Positions 1 through 5,745 of a stretch of DNA of 7,322 bases are shown in pieces. Position numbers and translations under genes: made by a program. The stretch's first letter is position 1. Each line of letters opens with the position of its first letter. Below the pieces are notes generated by a model. The model was not told the origin of the DNA, did not search any database, and saw nothing but the letters and a program-made list of their open reading frames with translations. This DNA is from Gammaproteobacteria bacterium (GTDB lineage: Bacteria; Pseudomonadota; Gammaproteobacteria; Pseudomonadales; Azotimanducaceae): NCBI GenBank assembly GCA_018667205.1, contig JABIVN010000503.1:1-7322 (forward strand). Reading direction: 5' to 3'.

Positions 1-399
1 ACCGTCCCCCATGTCACCGTTATTTTAGCGTCCTCCTATGGGGCCGGTAACTATGGGATGAGCGGCCGGGCCTTCGGTACTCGATTCACCTATATCTGGC
101 CATTGGCAAAAATTGCCGTGATGGGCCCCAAACAAATGGCCGGCGTCATGAGTATCATCCAAAGGGCTTCTGCCGAGCGCAGAGGCATTGAATTTGATGA
201 AGAAGCCGATGCAGCACGTGCCGCTGTCGCGCAGCACTGGGCTGAAGAAGCGTCAAAAGGGCTCTATGCGACATCCCGGGTATCTGATGACGGGATGATC
301 GACCCACGGGACACTCGGGATATGATCGCGATGTCACTCTCGGCTGCATTTAACAACAAGGTAGAAGGGACTAAGGAGTTCGGCACATGGAGGATGTAA
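1..399 (+). CDS. Acyl-CoA carboxylase carboxyltransferase (beta) subunit, C-terminal part (5' truncated)
   Basis: This is the last 132 codons of a carboxyltransferase subunit, whose 5' part lies outside the window. The open frame runs from base 1 (TVPHVTVILASSYGAGNYGM) to the TAA at 397-399. The GAGNYGMSGRAF stretch, the MGPKQMAGVM segment and the near-terminal GMIDPRDTRD segment match the C-terminal crotonase-fold half of MCC/geranyl-CoA-type beta subunits (carboxyl transferase domain, PF01039). The end, FGTWRM, resembles the FGVFRM terminus common in that family. By family knowledge, this subunit moves the carboxyl group from carboxybiotin to an acyl-CoA in the cytoplasm, within an alpha-beta hetero-oligomer. 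The biotin-bearing partner is the next gene, whose start overlaps this stop. An ATG at 58 is internal and is not the start. Most of the acyl-pocket sequence is missing, so substrate choice (methylcrotonyl, geranyl, propionyl or other) cannot be read here. Confidence 0.93.
   Translation, partial: TVPHVTVILASSYGAGNYGMSGRAFGTRFTYIWPLAKIAVMGPKQMAGVMSIIQRASAERRGIEFDEEADAARAAVAQHWAEEASKGLYATSRVSDDGMIDPRDTRDMIAMSLSAAFNNKVEGTKEFGTWRM
373..393 (+). promoter_or_regulatory. Two competing ribosome binding sites for the biotin carboxylase gene
   Basis: AAGGAG at 373-378 lies 8 nt before the ATG at 387. GGAGG at 389-393 lies 5 nt before the in-frame ATG at 399. Both are well placed. The second start overlaps the upstream stop as TAATG, a classic coupling arrangement. 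The true start is therefore 387 or 399, a difference of four residues outside any domain. Confidence 0.55.
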
Positions 400-2411
400 T
401 GACCGCGAATACAATGACCGCGAGCGTCAACAATATCAAACCAATCACAACACTCCTGGTTGCCAACCGCGGAGAAATCGCGCGCAGGATTATGCGCACC
501 GCAAGAGAAATGGGCATCTCAACGGTCGCTATCTATGCAGACGGGGACGCAGAGGCGCCCTTTGTTACGGAGGCTGATTCCGCTATTGCACTGGGCGGTC
601 GGACCTCCACAGAGACCTATCTTGATGTCTCAAAAGTGCTAGATGCCTGCAAGCGATCGGGCGCCGATGCGGTTCACCCGGGGTACGGGTTTCTGTCCGA
701 AAACGCAAGCTTCGCCCGCGCAATTATTGATGCCGGTGTTTCCTGGATTGGCCCAGCCCCTGAAGTTATTGCGGCAATGGGTGACAAACTTTCAGCCAAA
801 AAACTCATGGAAGCGGCAGACGTCCCCACCCTTCCAGCGATCAAGATCACCCCGAAAACAGACCTCGCCAGCGCTGCTAATGAAATCGGCTACCCGGTCC
901 TCGTTAAAGCGTCTGCCGGTGGCGGTGGCCGCGGAATGCGCGTTGTAGAGAAAGAAGTTGATCTCCAGGATTCCGTCGACAGCGCAAAGCGAGAAGCCGG
1001 GTCCTCGTTTGGCGACGACACCGTCTTCCTAGAAAAATGGCTGGACTCATCGCGCCATGTTGAGATTCAAATCATCGGCGACAAGCACGGTAACCTCGTT
1101 CATTGTTTTGAACGTGAATGCTCTATTCAACGCCGCCACCAAAAAATCATCGAAGAAGCCCCCTCACCAGCTGTTTCCCCAGAAATCCGGAAAGCGATGT
1201 GTGACGCGGCGCTAAAAGCAGCCGCAAGCCTTGGCTATTCTTCAGCGGGGACGGTGGAGTTTTTGCTGTCCGGTTCCGCGTTCTATTTCCTGGAGGTCAA
1301 TGCGAGACTCCAGGTTGAACATCCCATTACCGAAGAAATTATCGGCAAGGATCTCGTGCGGGAGCAAATTCGGATTGCTGAAGGCGAAACACTTTCGTTC
1401 AGCCAGGAAGAACTGCAGATTAATGGGCACGCCATCGAGGCAAGACTGTGTGCTGAAGACCCGAACAATGATTTTTTACCTTCTCCAGGCCCTGTGATTA
1501 TCTGGCAACCATCAACCCAGGGGATCGCTCGGTTCGATTCAGGGGTAGAATCAGGTAGCGTTATCGCTGTGGAATTCGACCCAATGATTGCCAAGGTTAT
1601 TGTCCACGCACCCACCAGACGCGAGGCAGCCGCAAGGCTAGCCCGAATTCTGGAAACCACCCAGATCCAGGGACTCATCACCAACAGGGATTTTTTGGTG
1701 ACAACCCTCCGACACAAGTCATTCCTGGCGGGTGATACCACCACCGATTTTATCGAACGAATCGATCCGGCACGCACCCGCGAAGTCACCAGCGAACATC
1801 TGACTGAGGCAGCCATTGCGATAGCCATAGAATCACAGGCACGCAATCACGCAACCAGAAAGGTTTTAAAAACCATACCCAGTGGTTGGAGAAATACCAT
1901 CCTGCCCTTTGAAATGATGGATTTTCAGCATCTGAACAAAGATTGCCATGTCGAATACCGATCTCGGCGCGATGGAAAATTCCGCTTCAGATCAGGTGAT
2001 TCCACCGATGAGCTACTGGTAACCCCCTACGTCTGCGGCAATGGACGAGTGGATATTGATATCGATGGTAGGCGAGTTGGGTACGAAATTGAGCGGCAAG
2101 GCATGCAATGGTACGTGCATGGGCGCGCCCGTGACCTGCAAATCACGGAATTACCTCGTTACCCGGTCAGCGGTATCGATGAACTGGCGGGTGGACTTAC
2201 AGCGCCCATGCCCGGCGCGGTGTTGGCAACAGAGGTGAATTCAGGCGACCAGGTATTGAAGGGGGATCTGTTGCTGATTCTTGAAGCCATGAAAATGGAA
2301 CATCGAATTACAGCACCAATGGATGGCATTATAACGGCGCTACATGTGGCCACTGGTGACCAGGTCGAAAATGGTCAGCTTCTAGTGACTCTGAATCACG
2401 AAGACGAATAA
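387..2411 (+). CDS. Acyl-CoA carboxylase alpha subunit: biotin carboxylase with C-terminal biotin carrier domain
   Basis: This 674-residue protein carboxylates its own biotin using ATP and bicarbonate, then presents it to the carboxyltransferase encoded just upstream. The N-terminal biotin carboxylase domain (about 21-130) has VANRGEIARRI and HPGYGFLSEN. The ATP-grasp domain (about 135-345) has the glycine loop SAGGGGRGM (G178-G181), CSIQRRHQKIIEEAP and EVNARLQVEHP. E303, N305 and R307 of that last motif match the metal and catalytic residues of E. coli AccC. The C-terminal carboxylase domain (about 347-455) includes HAIEARLCAEDP and FDPMIAK. A linker/BT-like region (about 480-600) joins a biotinyl domain (603-671) with EAMKMEH, and K636 is the expected biotinylated lysine. 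Length and domain order match MCC or geranyl-CoA carboxylase alpha subunits; propionyl-CoA carboxylase alpha is similar and cannot be excluded. ATG 399 is an equally good start. Confidence 0.96.
   Translation: MEDVMTANTMTASVNNIKPITTLLVANRGEIARRIMRTAREMGISTVAIYADGDAEAPFVTEADSAIALGGRTSTETYLDVSKVLDACKRSGADAVHPGYGFLSENASFARAIIDAGVSWIGPAPEVIAAMGDKLSAKKLMEAADVPTLPAIKITPKTDLASAANEIGYPVLVKASAGGGGRGMRVVEKEVDLQDSVDSAKREAGSSFGDDTVFLEKWLDSSRHVEIQIIGDKHGNLVHCFERECSIQRRHQKIIEEAPSPAVSPEIRKAMCDAALKAAASLGYSSAGTVEFLLSGSAFYFLEVNARLQVEHPITEEIIGKDLVREQIRIAEGETLSFSQEELQINGHAIEARLCAEDPNNDFLPSPGPVIIWQPSTQGIARFDSGVESGSVIAVEFDPMIAKVIVHAPTRREAAARLARILETTQIQGLITNRDFLVTTLRHKSFLAGDTTTDFIERIDPARTREVTSEHLTEAAIAIAIESQARNHATRKVLKTIPSGWRNTILPFEMMDFQHLNKDCHVEYRSRRDGKFRFRSGDSTDELLVTPYVCGNGRVDIDIDGRRVGYEIERQGMQWYVHGRARDLQITELPRYPVSGIDELAGGLTAPMPGAVLATEVNSGDQVLKGDLLLILEAMKMEHRITAPMDGIITALHVATGDQVENGQLLVTLNHEDE
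398..423 (+). repeat. Short direct repeat at the biotin carboxylase start
   Basis: The 11-mer AATGACCGCGA occurs at 398-408 and again at 413-423, offset by exactly 15 nt. The copies therefore encode MTANT followed by MTASV in frame. This duplicates the start-codon context and gives a third in-frame ATG at 414. It looks like a small tandem duplication or chance. Confidence 0.6.
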
Positions 2412-2423
2412 AAGGAAAAACTG

Positions 2424-3200
2424 ATGGTAGGACAAGAAGCCACACGCTATGAAGTCAAGGATGGCGCTGCATGGATCACACTAAACCGACCGAAAAATAG
2501 AAACGCGCTATCCGCTATCCTGGTCAATGAACTCTATGCTCACTTGATTGCCTCGAATGAAAAACCTGAGGTCAGGTCTATCGTGATTACAGGAACTGGC
2601 CCGGCTTTTTGTGCTGGGGCTGACTTGAAAAGCCCCCCCGGCCAGCTTGTTGATGGCGCCCAGGGTGTCACCTACCCCGAGGTGTTGAACACTATCCTGG
2701 AGAGTCCAAAACCCGTGATCGCAGCGGTTAACGGTGCAGCATTTGCCGGCGGACTGGGATTGGTAGGCGCCGCAGATATCGTCGTGACAGTAGCCGATGT
2801 CCAATTCAGTTTCAGTGAGGTTCGAATTGGCGTTATTCCAGCCGTCATTTCTGTCGTCTGTATTCCGAAGCTTGGAACGCATCAAGCAATGAAGCTTTTT
2901 CTAACAGGTGAGCGGTTTACTGGAGAACAGGCCGTCGGGATGGGATTTGCACACCGCGCTGTAACGGCTGAAGAATTGACGAGCGCTGTGCAGGAAGAGA
3001 TCGGTGCTATTAATCTGGGTGGACCGATTGCGGTCCAGGAATGCAAGAAACTGGTTAGACGAGTCCGTGAACTTAGCATTCGGGATGGCTTTAATGAGAC
3101 GGCCGACTGGAGCAAACGGTTGTTCCAGTCGGAAGAAGGCACCGAAGGTATGGCCGCCTTTAGGGAAAAACGTAAACCAAATTGGGTAAGGGACGAGTAA
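2424..3200 (+). CDS. Enoyl-CoA hydratase/isomerase (crotonase) family protein, probable glutaconyl-CoA-type hydratase
   Basis: This 258-residue protein is the usual length for a single-domain crotonase (PF00378). The first oxyanion-hole segment is AFCAGADLK (61-69) and the second is NGAAFAGGLGL (103-113). EVRIGVIP (132-139) carries E132, equivalent to E164 of rat mitochondrial enoyl-CoA hydratase. The position equivalent to rat E144 is G112, so only one of the two classical acids is present. This is also seen in LiuC/AtuE-like methylglutaconyl- and isohexenylglutaconyl-CoA hydratases, as I recall those families. Sitting directly after both carboxylase subunits, its most likely job is hydration of the carboxylated enoyl-CoA. 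An isomerase or other crotonase activity is possible. It begins 12 nt after the previous stop, with AAAGGA (2411-2416) 7 nt before the ATG. No signal peptide is seen and it should be cytoplasmic. Confidence 0.9.
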   Translation: MVGQEATRYEVKDGAAWITLNRPKNRNALSAILVNELYAHLIASNEKPEVRSIVITGTGPAFCAGADLKSPPGQLVDGAQGVTYPEVLNTILESPKPVIAAVNGAAFAGGLGLVGAADIVVTVADVQFSFSEVRIGVIPAVISVVCIPKLGTHQAMKLFLTGERFTGEQAVGMGFAHRAVTAEELTSAVQEEIGAINLGGPIAVQECKKLVRRVRELSIRDGFNETADWSKRLFQSEEGTEGMAAFREKRKPNWVRDE

Positions 3201-3205
3201 AGGAG
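3199..3205 (+). promoter_or_regulatory. Ribosome binding site that fixes the AtuA-family start at GTG 3212
   Basis: AAAGGAG, partly overlapping the stop codon of the hydratase gene, lies 6 nt before GTG at 3212. The frame stays open further back to a TTG at 3182. That TTG would add MGKGRVKEKK, which is effectively the translated ribosome binding site, and it has no good site of its own. GTG 3212 is therefore preferred. Confidence 0.8.
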
Positions 3206-3211
3206 AAAAAA

Positions 3212-5005
3212 GTGGCAAATAGTGTTCGGATTGGAAACTGCAGCGGATTTTATGGCGACCGACTAGCCGCAGCAAAAGAAATGATCGATGGTGGCCCAAT
3301 AGACGTGCTCACCGGTGATTACCTGGCAGAACTCACGATGACTATCCTATATAACCAAATGCAATCTCGTGGCGAGAACATGGGTTATGTCGGCACGTTT
3401 CTTAAACAGGTTAAAGAGATTGCACAGGACTGCAAAGCCAAGAACATCAAGATCGTTACCAATGCCGGAGGCCTCAACCCTAAATCCATGGCGAATGAAA
3501 TTGAGAAGATCCTGCAGGAACAAAACATTGAGATGAAAGTTGCCTGGATAGATGGTGACGATATCAAAGATGATATTGAGCGATTTCAAAAAGAAGGCGA
3601 GCCTTTTATTAACATGGATAGGGGTATTCCGCTATCTGAGTCGAGTAACAAGGTGGTCACTGCCAATACCTACTTGGGCGCCTGGGGAATTAAAGAAGCA
3701 CTGGACCAGGGAGCTGATATTGTCGTTTGCCCCAGGGTCACTGATGCAGCCGTCGTCATTGGCCCTGCCGCGTGGAAGTTTAACTGGGCACGAAACGACT
3801 ACGACGCACTAGCCGGCGCGCTAACCGCAGGGCACATTATTGAATGCGGCGCCCAGTGCTGCGGCGGTAACTATTCGTTCTTTGAAGAAGTCCCATCCTT
3901 CCGGGATATGGGATATCCCATCGCAGAAATCGAGGCTGACGGTAGTTTCACTGTCACTAAACATCCGGGTACTGGCGGGCTTGTCTCTGTCGGCACAATA
4001 ACGGCACAGTTACTTTACGAAACCAAGACGCCCGCTTATTACAACCCGGACGTCATTGCTCATTTCGACACCATGAAGATCGAACAGACTGGTGAAGACA
4101 GGGTTTACGTTTCCGGTTGTCGCGGCAGCAGCCCTCCGTCTACTCACAAGGTTTGCGTTAATACTTTAAGTGTTTACAAACAAAGCATGGAGGTATTACT
4201 GACGGGACTAGACATCGAAAAGAAAGCCGACATCTACGTAGATCAAGTTTTTCACAACTTGGGTGGCAAAGAACAGTTCACAGATGTCGATATACATCTC
4301 ATCCGCAGTGACAAAGAAAATCCTGCCACAAACGAGGAAGCCCACGCTGCGCTGCGCATCACGGTCACTTCTGAGGACCCGTCAAAGCTTGGACGAATTT
4401 TTCAGGCAAAAGTTACAGAACTTGGTCTTGCTGCGATTCCAGGAAATACCGGTAGAGGCGCGGCGGGTTATAACGGCAGCCCCGTTATTGCCTACTGGCC
4501 CACGTTGATCGATAGCCAGAAAGTCACTGAACGGGTTCACATTAACGGTGACTTGATTGAGGTACTACCCACCCAAAGGCTTGGATTTGAAGATATCTAC
4601 TACCAGGAAGTTCCCGTAAACGTCCGACCCGCTTCAGGCGGTGATACAATCGCCATTCCCTTTGGCAGGCTATTTGGCACCAGATCGGGAGACAAGGGCG
4701 GCGCTGCGAACTGCGGCGTGTGGGCAAGGACTGATGAAGCCTATAGCTTTCTGTACGAGTTCCTGACCGTCGAAATGTTTAAGGAACTGACACCGGACAT
4801 GGCATCCTACAAAATTGAAAGATTCGAATTACCAAATCTTCGCGCGCTGAACTTCTACATTCATGACGTGTTGGGCGAAGGCGTTTCATCTAATAACCGG
4901 ATCGACAAACAGGCCAAGTCCCTTTGTGAATACCTAAGGGCCAAGACCATTGAAGCACCAACCCTTCTTGTTGATCAAATCGCACGAGCAAATATAAATG
5001 AGTAA
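3212..5005 (+). CDS. AtuA-family (DUF1446) protein with fused C-terminal AtuA-like domain
   Basis: With GTG 3212 as start the product is 597 residues. The N-terminal AtuA domain (PF07287, about residues 5-445) shows RIGNCSGFYGDR, GPIDVLTGDYLAEL, CPRVTDAAVVIGPA, ECGAQCCGGNY (211-221), HPGTGG (251-256) and VSGCRGSSPP. A second, smaller AtuA-like C-terminal domain (about 485-590) carries RSGDKGGAANCGVWAR (S492-N500 core). The family is named after acyclic terpene utilization in Pseudomonas, but its biochemical role is, to my knowledge, not firmly established. It often accompanies acyl-CoA carboxylase and crotonase genes, as here, so a step on a branched or hydroxylated acyl-CoA is a reasonable guess only. 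No signal peptide or membrane segment is seen. The gene follows the hydratase by 11 nt and overlaps the Nudix gene by 8 nt. An upstream TTG at 3182 would add 10 residues and is less likely. Confidence 0.93.
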   Translation: MANSVRIGNCSGFYGDRLAAAKEMIDGGPIDVLTGDYLAELTMTILYNQMQSRGENMGYVGTFLKQVKEIAQDCKAKNIKIVTNAGGLNPKSMANEIEKILQEQNIEMKVAWIDGDDIKDDIERFQKEGEPFINMDRGIPLSESSNKVVTANTYLGAWGIKEALDQGADIVVCPRVTDAAVVIGPAAWKFNWARNDYDALAGALTAGHIIECGAQCCGGNYSFFEEVPSFRDMGYPIAEIEADGSFTVTKHPGTGGLVSVGTITAQLLYETKTPAYYNPDVIAHFDTMKIEQTGEDRVYVSGCRGSSPPSTHKVCVNTLSVYKQSMEVLLTGLDIEKKADIYVDQVFHNLGGKEQFTDVDIHLIRSDKENPATNEEAHAALRITVTSEDPSKLGRIFQAKVTELGLAAIPGNTGRGAAGYNGSPVIAYWPTLIDSQKVTERVHINGDLIEVLPTQRLGFEDIYYQEVPVNVRPASGGDTIAIPFGRLFGTRSGDKGGAANCGVWARTDEAYSFLYEFLTVEMFKELTPDMASYKIERFELPNLRALNFYIHDVLGEGVSSNNRIDKQAKSLCEYLRAKTIEAPTLLVDQIARANINE

Positions 5006-5732
5006 ACATAAAAACGATATCTACGGCGACCTTGAGAAAGACCGTGAAAATGAAGGCGCGGAGCCGGCAATCCCTGCAGCGACCGTGGTACTTCTGCGTG
5101 AACATGAGGGCCAAAACCAGGTCCTGATGCTACACAAAACATCAAAGATTGCCTTTGGTGGAATGTGGGTGTTCCCCGGTGGAAAAATTGACGCAGCAGA
5201 CTATACCGGTGGACTAAATGATAACGCTGCGGCGCGGGTTGCCGCGGCAAGAGAAACCGAAGAAGAAGCAGGTATCAGCATTCCTGCTGATAAATTCATC
5301 TGGTTTGCGCACTGGACCCCACCCGCCAGCACAGCCAGACGCTTCGCCACTTGGTTCTTTCTAACCAGCACTGACGATGATCACGAAATACAGGTTGATG
5401 GTGGAGAAATTCAGAACCATCAATGGATCAGTCCATCAGATGCACTGCAGCAGCATGCCAAAGGCGAAATTGACCTGGCACCTCCTACCTGGGTATCTCT
5501 GTATCACCTGTCACGATTCGACACCATTGACCAGGCGCTCAACACGCTCAACGAGCAACCGCCCCGCTACTACCAGACCAGGGTCGTTAAAGACCAAGAT
5601 GGTGCTAGAGTCGCGCTCTGGGACGGAGATGCCGGTTACCCCGAATGGGACGCGGCAACTGCAGGCGCACGGCATCGCCTTACCATGAGTAAAGCTGGGT
5701 TCGCGTTCGAACACGACGCAGTGCCTTACTAA
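4998..5732 (+). CDS. Nudix hydrolase, NUDT19-like (possible CoA/acyl-CoA diphosphatase)
   Basis: This 244-residue protein has one Nudix domain (about 25-190). The strand GMWVFPGG (55-62) leads into an expanded Nudix box. After G62 there are 23 positions before R85, against 14 in the standard GX5EX7REUXEEXGU motif, and D68 stands where the first Glu is usual. The core RETEEEAGI (85-93) keeps the metal-binding glutamates. The stretched box, the HWTPP segment (105-109) and RRFATWFFL (114-122) resemble the NUDT19/RP2 branch, whose characterised mammalian member cleaves CoA and acyl-CoA into 3',5'-ADP and (acyl-)phosphopantetheine. Such a role would fit a neighbourhood that handles acyl-CoA esters, but the substrate is inferred. 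Its ATG overlaps the end of the AtuA-family gene by 8 nt with only a weak ribosome binding site, suggesting translational coupling. The N-terminal 25 residues are charged and probably flexible. Confidence 0.88.
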   Translation: MSKHKNDIYGDLEKDRENEGAEPAIPAATVVLLREHEGQNQVLMLHKTSKIAFGGMWVFPGGKIDAADYTGGLNDNAAARVAAARETEEEAGISIPADKFIWFAHWTPPASTARRFATWFFLTSTDDDHEIQVDGGEIQNHQWISPSDALQQHAKGEIDLAPPTWVSLYHLSRFDTIDQALNTLNEQPPRYYQTRVVKDQDGARVALWDGDAGYPEWDAATAGARHRLTMSKAGFAFEHDAVPY

Positions 5733-5745
5733 CGCTGAGCGGCCT

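Noticed and set aside
58..399. Complete small gene starting at ATG 58
   Set aside because: The frame is open back to base 1 and the upstream residues (TVPHVTVILASSYGAGNYG) continue the carboxyltransferase motif, so ATG 58 is an internal methionine.
1283..1846. Minus-strand open frame of 187 codons
   Set aside because: It lies wholly inside the biotin carboxylase gene, whose motifs are unambiguous. The antisense product shows no recognisable domain and there is no ribosome binding site or gap to support it.
387..2411. Pyruvate carboxylase or urea carboxylase instead of an acyl-CoA carboxylase alpha subunit
   Set aside because: There is no HMGL-like carboxyltransferase domain or urea amidolyase domain between the biotin carboxylase and biotinyl domains, and a separate crotonase-fold carboxyltransferase gene lies directly upstream.
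2508..3299. Several minus-strand frames opposite the hydratase and the start of the AtuA-family gene
   Set aside because: All are antisense to strongly supported coding sequence and have no domain-like features.
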